A stretch of 55,521 nucleotides of DNA from assembly GCA_950096985.1 (NCBI GenBank), contig CATNBA010000011.1, positions 1-55,521 of the forward strand. The letters are read 5' to 3'. Position numbers and translations under genes: made by a program. This document shows, in pieces, positions 1 through 8,188 of the stretch (positions are counted from its first letter, which is position 1; the number at the start of each line of letters is the position of its first letter). The notes below the pieces were generated by a model. The model saw only the letters and a list, made by a program, of their open reading frames with translations. It was not told the DNA's origin and did not search any database. Origin of the DNA: an uncultured Candidatus Melainabacteria bacterium (GTDB taxonomy: Bacteria; Cyanobacteriota; Vampirovibrionia; Gastranaerophilales; Gastranaerophilaceae).

Positions 1-188
1 GTGATTATGTAACGAAATGTAAAGAAATAAATAGGATATAGCAATTATATACTTTGAAAATACTTTATATAAATGTAAGCAATACACAAGAGATTAATCA
101 AAGAATTAAATAAACACGAGACATACTATTTACACTACCTACTACACACTAACCTTCTACACACGAGGAATTACGTAAAAGAATTCCA

Positions 189-218
189 AACTCTATCTCC
201 AAGATAGGGTTTTTTTTT
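189..218 (+). terminator. Rho-independent terminator of a gene left of the window
   Basis: AACTCTATC (189-197) pairs with GATAGGGTT (203-211), one G-T pair, with a 5-nt loop and a run of T at 210-218. It must serve a plus-strand transcript from outside the window. The 188 bases before it show no frame I can support; a small extra stem (GGAATT 167-172 with AATTCC 182-187) lies just upstream. Confidence 0.75.
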
Positions 219-221
219 GCG

Positions 222-234
222 AGCGTGCCACTCG
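222..234. repeat. Copy 1 of a 13-bp hairpin-like repeat
   Basis: On the minus strand this reads GAGTGGCACGCTC. It differs at one base from GAGCGGCACGCTC at 3949-3961, and each copy can fold into a 5-bp stem with a GCA loop. The two copies bracket the mannosidase and the G-tract pilin gene. The role is unknown and two copies could be chance. Confidence 0.35.
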
Positions 235-257
235 ACCCGCAACATTGGGTTTTGGAA

Positions 258-2174
258 TTATTTAAAAAATATAGGTGTATAAACTATATTAATATATTCC
301 TGATAATTTTCAGGCTCAAAGAATGCGACTGAGAACTCAGCGCAATTGTAGCCTAGCTGCTGTGCATCGGGAACTCCAAACGGCGGACCCGCAGGGGTTG
401 AGCGCGACGGGTTTTTAGGATTAGAAATCACGCCTGTGCTTCTTAAAAGAGTTACAAGCAGAGATTTACCTTTGACTTCGTATTCTGTTAAACCTTGTGT
501 AATAATTCCAAATCCTTGTGTCCCTACATATCTCTGCATCGGTGCAAAGTTTGTTTTAACCTCAATTCCTCGCTCTTTTGGCAAGTGTTCACGCATATTC
601 CAATCAGGGTTAAATTCTCGGTGGATAATTGTGTTCATATCTTCAGAAAATGTTTCTGTTATAGGCTTCTTGAGGTTGAATTTTACCTGCCAGAGTTTGT
701 TTTTTAACTTGTTATCCCATTCGATTTTGAAGCTTATAATTTTGCCGAATTCAACATGAACATCAAAAAAACTTGTTTTAATTATGTTATTTTTGAATGA
801 GTAAATTTCAGCAGTTTCACCATTGTCGTCTTCTGCGGCGCCAAAGTTATATGTATCACCTTCATCTTTAAATCGTACAAACTCCATTTCAATATTGTTG
901 ATGCGGATTTTGCCGTTTTTGACCTCAAACTTTATATTGCATGGCTCGGCAGGTGCGTATTTTAATGTATAAATATCTGTAAAATCTTCTGTAACAGGGA
1001 TTTTTTGAGTGTCATAAAGAAGTGAATTTTCCACACCGAAATGCTTTGAAATAACTTTATATTCCGGAATAAGTTCTTTGCTCTGCATAACCGGTGTTTT
1101 GAAGTTATGTTCAAGTCTTAGTTCTTCAATAATTGAATTTGCGATTTGAATAATTTTTTCATAGCGGGTAATGTTTTCCCTGTGAACCAAATCGGTCGAA
1201 CATCCGCAAATTCCGTCGTGTGCCTGATTTTTTAGCAGTAATTTATATGCATATTCAATTACCGCATCATATTTTGAGCCATATTGTTTCTGTAATTTGT
1301 CAGCTTGTTCTAACAAGTATGTGCATTTTACGTTGTATTGTTTAAGCTTTGTTCTCGCCGAATATGAGCCTTGCAGGATAAATGTTTTGGAATTGTCACG
1401 AAGTTCATCGTTCCATTCAAATTGTTTGAAGTTATCTTTGACAAGTTCAAAATATTCAAACGGGTCGGAAAGCTTAATTTCATAGCCATCAAGCAATTTA
1501 TTTACCAGTTCAACCTGTTCTGCAATATCAGGCTCAACCCCAAGATGGTCAGCTCCTATTGGTAAAAGTAGATAATCACCTGATTTTTCTGCAATTTTAT
1601 CCAAATTCTCTTTTAACCATTCGGCTTTTTGCTCATTTGTCATCGGCGCAGAAAATATGTCCATAAAGTAACCGCGAACCAAATTAACTGTATTTATGCC
1701 GTTAAATGTGAATTCTGACGGAAACTCACCGCATCCTCGCCATACAACACATTTGTCTATGCCAAAATGTTTTAAAACAGGCGGGATATTTTTGCTGTGT
1801 CCGAAAGTGTCTGCAAGATATCCGATAAAATCTTCACAACCGAATTCACGTGAAATTTTTAACCCGATTTCAAGATTTTTTTCAAAAGCTGTTCTGTCAG
1901 TTAAAAATTCGTCAACTAGGGTAAAGCAAGGACCTATAAAAAGTTTTTTTTCTGAGATAAATTTTCGTATCAAAGCTTCTTTTTCAGGGCGGATTTCTAA
2001 ATAATCCAATAATGCAGAAACTTGTCCGTCAAAATAAAATGACGGGATTTTATTTGTTTCAAGGAGTTCGAGAACATTATCAAAAACTCTCAAAAGTCTT
2101 AGCCTGAAAACTTCAAACTCCCGATACCATTCCCTATCCCAATGTGTGTGTAAATATGCAATAACTTTTTTCAT
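258..2174 (-). CDS. Alpha-mannosidase, glycoside hydrolase family 38
   Basis: This 638-residue protein has the GH38 catalytic signature. An HTHWDREWY block lies at residues 9-17, with likely zinc ligands H11 and D13. The nucleophile region DTFGHS has D122, and NQAHDG has H319, the expected last zinc ligand. Family members hydrolyse alpha-mannosides by a retaining, zinc-dependent mechanism. There is no signal peptide, so it probably acts in the cytoplasm on imported manno-oligosaccharides or mannosylated compounds. It is shorter than E. coli MngB, with the difference in the C-terminal beta region. No SD sequence is obvious before the ATG at 2174; a TATAAT-like box lies about 25 bases upstream. 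It diverges from the pilin-like gene at 2278 and has no transporter neighbour. The family call is secure; the substrate is not known. Confidence 0.9.
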   Translation of the reverse strand: MKKVIAYLHTHWDREWYREFEVFRLRLLRVFDNVLELLETNKIPSFYFDGQVSALLDYLEIRPEKEALIRKFISEKKLFIGPCFTLVDEFLTDRTAFEKNLEIGLKISREFGCEDFIGYLADTFGHSKNIPPVLKHFGIDKCVVWRGCGEFPSEFTFNGINTVNLVRGYFMDIFSAPMTNEQKAEWLKENLDKIAEKSGDYLLLPIGADHLGVEPDIAEQVELVNKLLDGYEIKLSDPFEYFELVKDNFKQFEWNDELRDNSKTFILQGSYSARTKLKQYNVKCTYLLEQADKLQKQYGSKYDAVIEYAYKLLLKNQAHDGICGCSTDLVHRENITRYEKIIQIANSIIEELRLEHNFKTPVMQSKELIPEYKVISKHFGVENSLLYDTQKIPVTEDFTDIYTLKYAPAEPCNIKFEVKNGKIRINNIEMEFVRFKDEGDTYNFGAAEDDNGETAEIYSFKNNIIKTSFFDVHVEFGKIISFKIEWDNKLKNKLWQVKFNLKKPITETFSEDMNTIIHREFNPDWNMREHLPKERGIEVKTNFAPMQRYVGTQGFGIITQGLTEYEVKGKSLLVTLLRSTGVISNPKNPSRSTPAGPPFGVPDAQQLGYNCAEFSVAFFEPENYQEYINIVYTPIFFK

Positions 2175-2277
2175 AATTTCTTTGTAACATATTTATTATA
2201 TTAGTGCAAAGTTTTAACAAATATGTTATAACATAATAGGTATTTGTACAAAAATTTTTAATATTATGGAGGAAGTT

Positions 2278-3887
2278 ATGAAAATTGGTGAATATTTTAA
2301 AATCTCGGGGGGGGGGCAGCTGAACCGCGCATAGGTTATACACTGGCGGAAGTAGTAATTACAATGCTTGTTATTGCTATAGTTGTGAGTATCTGTATTA
2401 AATTAACGAAAAGTAAACTCGATAATATAACTTCTTATACATATTATTCCGCTTATCAAACAATAAATTCAGTAACAAAAGAAATGTTGAGGGATTTTGA
2501 TGCTGAAAATGAAGAATATACAACTTCATATTTTTCCCCGTTAACTTATGCTAAAACGGAGTATTCCTGTCCGCAGACTAAAGTCTGGAAATATGAATAC
2601 CCGAATCCACGTACAGAAGAAAGTACTGGTTTTGGTTCACCCTATTTTTCTTATACAACAATCCCGAATGATTGTTTAAACAAGGTATTGGATAAATTCA
2701 GTTCTTCTCTCAAAAATGTTAAAATATGCGGGGGACTACATCAGAACAGTTATGCTGTCACAGATGATTATAACTTATTCATGCCGTCTTTTGATTATGA
2801 AGATGATCCGATGGCTTGTACAAAACCCTGTATGCGTTTTGTATGGAATGGTACTGGAAGCAACTCGGCACAATGGGAAGGAAATAATTGCGGTTCGTAT
2901 TCTCTAAGAGCCTGGGTTTCATCATCCGGATATTGTAATTTATACTCAGAATATAGATCAAATTTCAAAGAAATTATGGGAGATATTGGTTATTGCAGCA
3001 CTGAATTTCCGGACGTACCCGAAAATCCTTCGTGCACTCCTGTTGCCTGTATAGGCGGTAATGAATTTGATATGACTAGTTGTGGCTGTGTGTGCAAAAA
3101 AACAGCACCTTCAGTAATTCCCTGTGGCAAAGAATGGAATGAAGCTCAATGCCGGCTTGTTGACATAACCCCTTGGCCTCCGGTTTGTCCTGCTGGTCAA
3201 ATATTTAAAGATGATGATTCAATATGCGGTTGTGTGAATGAACCCACAACAGTTCCACGCAAAGGTGAAAACTTTTGTAAACTCTTTGTAAGTTATTCAA
3301 ATACTGCGCAACTTGCAGAAGATGACGAATGCAGCGGCTCTGCAATAGCTGAAAACGAAAATGATTTTACAGACAAAGATGCTGATATAATCTTACGCAA
3401 TGGAATGAGGGTATATAACGTAAGTCAAGATCCTGCAAAAATAGATATTTTAAGCGGTAATTCAAAAGGAGTTACGCACACAAAAGCTGACGGTACAGAA
3501 ATAGATATAGACGAGTGGGGTTACACTGTTTATATAGACATTGACGGTTCAAGCGGCAATAGCAAATTGTGGGAAGATGTTTATCCTTTCTATGTAACAC
3601 TGTCCGGTAATGTAATTCCCGCTTATGATCTGGTTAATGAAGGTTTATCCGGAGGTGACAGCAGATTACACTTGCAGACAAGTGGTTATGACGAGTTTAT
3701 AGATAATGACGGACGGCATATTCAGTGGGTTACCAAAAGTAAGACCTTTAAAGAAAGTGCTTGCACAATGGGTTATGTAAAATCAGGAACTCAATACTGT
3801 AGTGGTGTTAGTATGAATACACAATGTGTCCAGCAAGGTCATGACTGCAGATTAAAAACTATTATGCCTGTTAAATTTTTCCAATAA
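2278..3887 (+). CDS. Type IV pilin-like protein, out of frame through a G10 tract (phase-variable candidate)
   Basis: The ATG at 2278 has a strong SD (GGAGG, about 5 bases upstream), but its frame stops at TAG 2332. The pilin frame, open to 3887, begins just after ten G at 2307-2316. One extra G (or two fewer) joins them into 536 residues: a 20-residue leader, a cleavage site RIG/YTLAE with G at -1 and Glu at +5, then a hydrophobic helix typical of type IV pilins and pseudopilins. Starting at the internal ATG 2364 would cut that helix, so it is unlikely to be the real start. The mature part is long and Cys-rich (clusters near CTPVAC, CGCVCKK and CGCVN), suggesting a disulphide-rounded minor pilin or adhesin. 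As assembled the gene is OFF. A homopolymer sequencing error, phase variation, or productive slippage are the alternatives. A bidirectional terminator follows. Confidence 0.8.
2307..2316 (+). repeat. G10 homopolymer in a prepilin leader
   Basis: Ten consecutive G in an AT-rich region, codons 10-13 of the ATG-2278 frame. The distance from ATG 2278 to the pilin frame is 2 modulo 3, so 11 or 8 G would put the gene in frame. The core TC-G10-CAG recurs at 42784-42798. Confidence 0.9.
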
Positions 3888-3889
3888 AA

Positions 3890-3915
3890 AAAGCTCCCTG
3901 TTTTAAGGGAGCTTT
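3890..3915. terminator. Bidirectional terminator between the pilin gene and ycf23
   Basis: AAAGCTCCCT (3890-3899) pairs perfectly with AGGGAGCTTT (3906-3915) around a 6-nt loop. On the minus strand the stem is followed by a run of T, making it the likely end of the ycf23 transcript. It also closes the plus-strand pilin gene. Confidence 0.85.
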
Positions 3916-3948
3916 ATAAAGTCTTTAATTCGCCTTATGTGACGGATT

Positions 3949-3961
3949 GAGCGGCACGCTC
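3949..3961. repeat. Copy 2 of the 13-bp hairpin-like repeat
   Basis: GAGCGGCACGCTC is a perfect 5-bp stem with a GCA loop, overlapping the stop of the minus-strand gene that ends at 3962 or lying directly beside it. Related copy at 222-234. Confidence 0.35.
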
Positions 3962-4720
3962 TTATACTAATTCAACAACTTTAGTTGCATTTCTTGATGC
4001 GATTTCAACAAGGCTTCTTGAAGTTGCCATCATTGACAATGTTGAATCCATTTTATTAATACAAGAACCGCATCCGATAGCTGATGCGCCTGCAGCAAAT
4101 GCAAACGGAGCTGTTGTCGGGTTGATAGCAGTAGCTGTCATAATCGGCAAATCAATATTTCTTGAAAGTTCGATTGTGTTAGAAAGTGTCAATTCAGCTC
4201 TTTCCATCAAACCTCTAACGCCATCAGCTTGTGAATCAGATGAATAATGACCTTCTGTTTGAATTAAGTCAATACCCATAGTTTCTAATTTTCTAGCTAA
4301 TTCAATTTGTTCAGCGATAGCCAATTCTCCAGGAATTGTAACTGAGAAGAATGTTCTCATATCACCTAACATATCAATTGTTTCTTTTACAAGAGAAATA
4401 ACTTGTTCAGCAGAGAAAGACATTCCTTTTTTGTAAAGAACATCAAAGTTTCCAAGTTCAATAGCATCAGCACCTAATTCAACAGCTTTAACCAATTCAG
4501 AAGGAATGATTGAAGATACGAAAATCGGCATATCTGTCATTTCTCTAATTTCAGAAATAATTTCAGGTCTTGCACAAATGTCAACCGCAGATGCACCTGT
4601 TTGTTCCGCTGATGTAACTACTTTTTTAATGTTTTCGATATCAAAGTTATCAATACCTGCGATAACTTTAACAGCTCTTTTTTCTGTTAAGTGTTGTCTG
4701 AATAAATCAATTCTGCTCAT
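3962..4720 (-). CDS. ycf23: Ycf23/DUF561 family TIM-barrel protein
   Basis: The 252-residue product opens with a stretch (KVIAGIDNFDIENIKKVV) that matches the Ycf23 family of cyanobacteria and algal plastids. It continues as a (beta-alpha)8-type sequence with repeated hydrophobic strands (AVDICARPE, PIFVSSIIPSE, DAIELGNFD) and a Gly/Cys-rich end (AIGCGSCINKM). The biochemical function of the family is unknown. The start ATG 4720 has a good SD (AAAGG). The gene is alone on its strand, divergent from the HtrA gene, with a terminator beyond its stop. Its presence is one of the best sequence clues that the organism belongs near cyanobacteria. Confidence 0.85.
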   Translation of the reverse strand: MSRIDLFRQHLTEKRAVKVIAGIDNFDIENIKKVVTSAEQTGASAVDICARPEIISEIREMTDMPIFVSSIIPSELVKAVELGADAIELGNFDVLYKKGMSFSAEQVISLVKETIDMLGDMRTFFSVTIPGELAIAEQIELARKLETMGIDLIQTEGHYSSDSQADGVRGLMERAELTLSNTIELSRNIDLPIMTATAINPTTAPFAFAAGASAIGCGSCINKMDSTLSMMATSRSLVEIASRNATKVVELV

Positions 4721-4867
4721 AATAAATTTCCTTTCATATAAGATTATAAGTTTTTTCTGAATTATACATTAAAATTGTAATAATTACAATAACTAATCCC
4801 AAATATTTTTTTGAGGGTAATGAATAAACTTTGAATTAACGCATAATTATAACAAAAGGGGAGCAAT

Positions 4868-5551
4868 ATGACTAAAAAAATAATTTTGTTTTTAACATAT
4901 ATTTTAATATCGGTAATACCTGTGTCTGCGCATAATTACAGTGCGGATGAAATGGTAAATATAAGTGTTTATGAAAAAATTAATCCTGCAATTGTTGCAA
5001 TAGATGCAAATTTATCAGACGGATTTTCGGCAGGTACAGGGTGTGTTGTCAGAGGCGATGGTGTTATTTTGACAGGTTCACATGTTATCGAAGGTGCTAA
5101 AGATATTGATGTTACAACATTTAACGGTAAAGTTTATAAAGCATCGGTGCTTGCTAAAATGGGTAAAAATAAAGATTTGGCTTTGCTGAAAATTAATCCG
5201 AAACAGCATTTAAAAACAATTGCCTTTGGGGATTCAGAGCAGGTAAAAGTTGGTCAAAAAGTTCTGGCGATCGGTAATCCTTTCGGTTTTGCAGGTACAT
5301 TAACATCAGGGATAGTATCAAGAATTGATTATACTAAAGGGCGAATTCAAACTGATGCGGCGATTAATCCCGGATGTTCCGGAGGCCCTCTTTTAAATTC
5401 GCAAGGCGAAGTTATAGGCATTTCACAATCTATCTATAATCCTGATAATAATATTTCAAATATTGGTATAGGTTTTGCAATCCCTGTAAATGAGGCTAAG
5501 AAATTTATACAAACTGCAAATCTTGATAAAAGTCGTTTTGCATCTAAGTAA
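4868..5551 (+). CDS. Secreted HtrA/DegP-like trypsin-family serine protease without PDZ domain
   Basis: A 227-residue S1C-type protease. Residues 1-21 form a signal peptide (hydrophobic core ending VSA), so it is exported to the periplasm or outside. The catalytic triad is visible: H72 in TGSHVIEG, D103 in NKDLALLK and S171 in NPGCSGGPL. The usual Asn of the NPGNSGGPL box is Cys. The chain ends shortly after the second barrel, so the PDZ domains of DegP are absent. The SD is AAGGGGAG. A permease gene follows after 21 bp on the same strand, which suggests co-transcription. Likely role: envelope protein quality control or processing of a specific substrate. Confidence 0.88.
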   Translation: MTKKIILFLTYILISVIPVSAHNYSADEMVNISVYEKINPAIVAIDANLSDGFSAGTGCVVRGDGVILTGSHVIEGAKDIDVTTFNGKVYKASVLAKMGKNKDLALLKINPKQHLKTIAFGDSEQVKVGQKVLAIGNPFGFAGTLTSGIVSRIDYTKGRIQTDAAINPGCSGGPLLNSQGEVIGISQSIYNPDNNISNIGIGFAIPVNEAKKFIQTANLDKSRFASK

Positions 5552-5572
5552 ATTTCATGTTATAAATAAAAT

Positions 5573-6301
5573 ATGATTGAATTTTTGGGACTTTGTGTTC
5601 AGAATTTAGTAAAGAGTGTAAAATATGTTACGCAGGTGAGATTTTCATCTGTTTTAGGACAAGCAGCGGCTATAAGTTATGATTCTTTACCTATATCATT
5701 GATTATTGCGTTTATTGCATCAGCTGTTATTGCGATACAGATTTCAAAACAATTTTTGATGAGCGGTGCAGAAACTTATATTGGAGGAACAATTGCCATT
5801 GTAATGATTAGAGAAATTGCTCCGGGGTTTGTTGCGCTTGCTATCGGGGCTCGTGCAGGTACGGCAATTTCAGCAGAAATTGCTAATATGCAGGTAACTT
5901 CTCAGGTTGATGCTATAAAAACTTTAAAAGTAGACCCTGTTGGATACTATTTTGCGCCACGAATTATTGCATCTGCAATTACTGTGCCTATGGTTGTATT
6001 GCTTGCCGAACTTGTGGGTATTGTTGGCGGAATGTTTGTATCAGAGGCGGCAATTGATTTACATCCTGCTAGATATATGAATTCTGCGTGGCTTTGGATT
6101 TCCACACGCGACATTTATATAAGCCTTTTGAAAGCTTCAATTTTTGGAGCATTAATTGCACTTGTATGTGCGACTCAAGGCTACAGTACACATGGCGGTG
6201 CAAAAGAAGTAGGTATTTCGACAACAAGAGCAGCAATCCTTTCTACTGTCTATATGCTTATTGCAGATTTTTTGATTAATCTGATATTTTATATCTTATA
6301 G
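5573..6301 (+). CDS. mlaE: MlaE-family ABC transporter permease
   Basis: The 242-residue product is a MlaE/TGD1-type permease. It has five to six hydrophobic segments and the family core EIAPGFVALAIGARAGTAISAEIANM near residues 82-107, followed by an IKTLKVDP segment. MlaE-type permeases move phospholipids between the inner and outer membranes together with an MlaF ATPase and an MlaD MCE-domain protein. Neither partner lies in this window, and the upstream neighbour is a protease, so the complex must be encoded elsewhere or be incomplete. No clear SD precedes the ATG 21 bp after the protease stop. It converges closely with the ATPase-like gene at 6310. Confidence 0.85.
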   Translation: MIEFLGLCVQNLVKSVKYVTQVRFSSVLGQAAAISYDSLPISLIIAFIASAVIAIQISKQFLMSGAETYIGGTIAIVMIREIAPGFVALAIGARAGTAISAEIANMQVTSQVDAIKTLKVDPVGYYFAPRIIASAITVPMVVLLAELVGIVGGMFVSEAAIDLHPARYMNSAWLWISTRDIYISLLKASIFGALIALVCATQGYSTHGGAKEVGISTTRAAILSTVYMLIADFLINLIFYIL

Positions 6302-6309
6302 AAAATCTT

Positions 6310-7692
6310 TTAAGCCAAGTATTTCTGTACGGTTTCTTTTGAGAAAACTTCAATACTATCTTGTGAATGTATAAATACAAGACAAGAAATAATGGATTTT
6401 AATGTTTCAAAGTCTGAGAATGATAGTTTATATCTCAAATCCTCCATATTGTTGGCTAAAAATTCCATAATAACTGTTTTGTTTTCAAAAACAAGACTTG
6501 AAAAATAATCAAAAGATTCTTTAGTCTTAATCCCTTCAAGATAGATTATATCGGGTGATTGGAACTCAATAAATCTTGATGCTTTATCCATATTAAAGCC
6601 TACATTTTCATTTAATTCACATTGGTGCACATCTTTCAGATTGTATTTTGCAATACTTTCTAACGTCATTATATTTTTATTTTTAGATGCACTTTCAAGC
6701 AGGAGTGAATAAATAATATGAGTTTTTCCGCTCAATGGAGAACCGCAGACAATAATTATTCCGGGGTTATTAAGCGCGGTTTTAATAACATTTAAATTGT
6801 TTTCGGATTTAATAATTTGATTTAATTGTCTTGGAGGTTTATAAATTTTCAAGAATATTCTTTCGCCCATAATAGTGGGAAATGTTGAAATGCTTGCTAT
6901 AACATTTATTTCATCAACTTTGAAATTCAATTTCCCAAGCTGCGGAACTTCACTTACAGAAGCATCAAGCTCAGCAAGATTTTTAAGTTTTGCTACAAAT
7001 GATGTTGTAAGAACTTGAGGAATATATCCTTTGTTTAAAATTTCAGCGTTCTTTTTGAAATTTACTGCAAATCCATTGTCCTCATTCTGAAATGTTACTT
7101 CATGAACATTTTCTAAAATTGCTTGTTTTAAAATAGCGCGTATGATTTTTTGGATATGATTGTCCGATAAATCCTCATTATGAAGTTCGTCTCGCCAGTC
7201 GTAATCAGCGCCGTTTTCTGTAAAAATTTCTCCGACAATTTCATCTTCTTTGTAATATTCGTTTATTTTATTTAAAATGCTTTTTTCAGAAGATATGACA
7301 GGTTCTATTGAACATTCTGCAGTTTCGATTACTTTATCAATAGCGAAAAGATCGAGTGGGTCTGCCATTGCTACAGTCAATGTTTCCTCTATTTTAAATA
7401 TCGGTATAATTCTATATTTTTTAGCATCAGCAAGGCTGATGTATTTAAGACATTTCGAATCAAGTGTGTAATCGTCAAGGTTAACGTACGGGATATGCAA
7501 TTTTGCTTCCAAAAATTTTAGAATATCATCTTCTGAGAGCACTCCCGAATTAATTAATGCTTGTCCAATATTAATATTTTGAGCATTTGCAATTTCTTGC
7601 GCCTGTTCAATAGTTTCGTAAGCAACAAGCCCTGCTCTGACTAAATCATATTTAAGTTTTTCAAGAGTTTTGTTAGTAACTGTTGTTTCCAT
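6310..7692 (-). CDS. Degenerate GspE/PilB-like type II secretion/type IV pilus ATPase
   Basis: 460 residues. The N-terminal 150 residues form a GspE/MshE N-domain (ALINSGVLSEDDILKFL, then VAMADPLDLFAIDKV). A central domain and a P-loop follow, GSPLSGKT at 317-324. Several catalytic elements are altered. The Walker B region reads DIIYLEGIKTKES where PilB/GspE have a D-P-D-x-I-x-x-G-E-I-R-D box. The tetra-Cys zinc motif is missing and the His-box region is not recognisable. It probably retains nucleotide binding at most, perhaps as a regulatory or c-di-GMP-sensing relative. Its start is 2 bp from the stop of the upstream receiver gene, so the two form an operon. It may influence the pilins encoded in this window; that is inference. 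Confidence 0.75.
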   Translation of the reverse strand: METTVTNKTLEKLKYDLVRAGLVAYETIEQAQEIANAQNINIGQALINSGVLSEDDILKFLEAKLHIPYVNLDDYTLDSKCLKYISLADAKKYRIIPIFKIEETLTVAMADPLDLFAIDKVIETAECSIEPVISSEKSILNKINEYYKEDEIVGEIFTENGADYDWRDELHNEDLSDNHIQKIIRAILKQAILENVHEVTFQNEDNGFAVNFKKNAEILNKGYIPQVLTTSFVAKLKNLAELDASVSEVPQLGKLNFKVDEINVIASISTFPTIMGERIFLKIYKPPRQLNQIIKSENNLNVIKTALNNPGIIIVCGSPLSGKTHIIYSLLLESASKNKNIMTLESIAKYNLKDVHQCELNENVGFNMDKASRFIEFQSPDIIYLEGIKTKESFDYFSSLVFENKTVIMEFLANNMEDLRYKLSFSDFETLKSIISCLVFIHSQDSIEVFSKETVQKYLA

Positions 7693-7694
7693 AA

Positions 7695-8057
7695 TTATTT
7701 AAGATATTTTTCTACTATTTTTACTACTTCATCCAATTCAAAAGGTTTTGTGATATATTCATCCGCACCTGTTTCTTCTCCTATAAGTTTATCTTCGTCC
7801 TGCGAACGTGCCGTTACCATTAAAATTGGAATATTTTTATATTTGGCATCATATTTAAGAAGTCTGCTTATTTTATAACCGTTAATTTTAGGCATCATAA
7901 CATCCAGGATAATCAAATCTGGCACAATTTCTTTGGCAAGTCTTAATCCGTCTTCCCCGTTATAAGCGCAATAGCAGGCAAAATCTGCGGTTTCCAAAAC
8001 AAATTTTAAGCTTTCTACTATATCCTGTTCATCATCAACAATAAGAATTTTTTTCAT
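7695..8057 (-). CDS. Stand-alone CheY-like response regulator receiver
   Basis: A 120-residue single REC domain. The acidic pocket is DDE (8-10), the phospho-acceptor is D52 in IILDVMMP, followed by the switch Thr in MVTARS and Lys in YITKPF. With no output domain, it must act by protein contact. It is the first gene of a two-gene operon with the degenerate GspE-like ATPase (2-bp spacing), which is its obvious candidate partner. The histidine kinase 1 kb away (9017-10675) is a candidate phosphodonor. The SD is GAGGGAG before ATG 8057. Confidence 0.92.
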   Translation of the reverse strand: MKKILIVDDEQDIVESLKFVLETADFACYCAYNGEDGLRLAKEIVPDLIILDVMMPKINGYKISRLLKYDAKYKNIPILMVTARSQDEDKLIGEETGADEYITKPFELDEVVKIVEKYLK

Positions 8058-8188
8058 ATACTCCCTCTCAAAAATATTATAACATATTAAAAAGCTTTCT
8101 GTAATTTGTTAATATTTGTTAATAAAATATCAAAAAATTTTATTTTTTAGTATTTAATACCCATTAGCTGATATGAAAGGAAATATAT

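Noticed and set aside
436-2004. Plus-strand frames inside the mannosidase gene and similar antisense frames across the window
   Set aside because: They lie opposite well-supported genes, lack SD sequences and give no recognisable protein.
2364-3887. The pilin-like frame taken as starting at the internal ATG 2364
   Set aside because: That start lies inside the hydrophobic helix, has no SD and loses the TLAE cleavage motif encoded just upstream.
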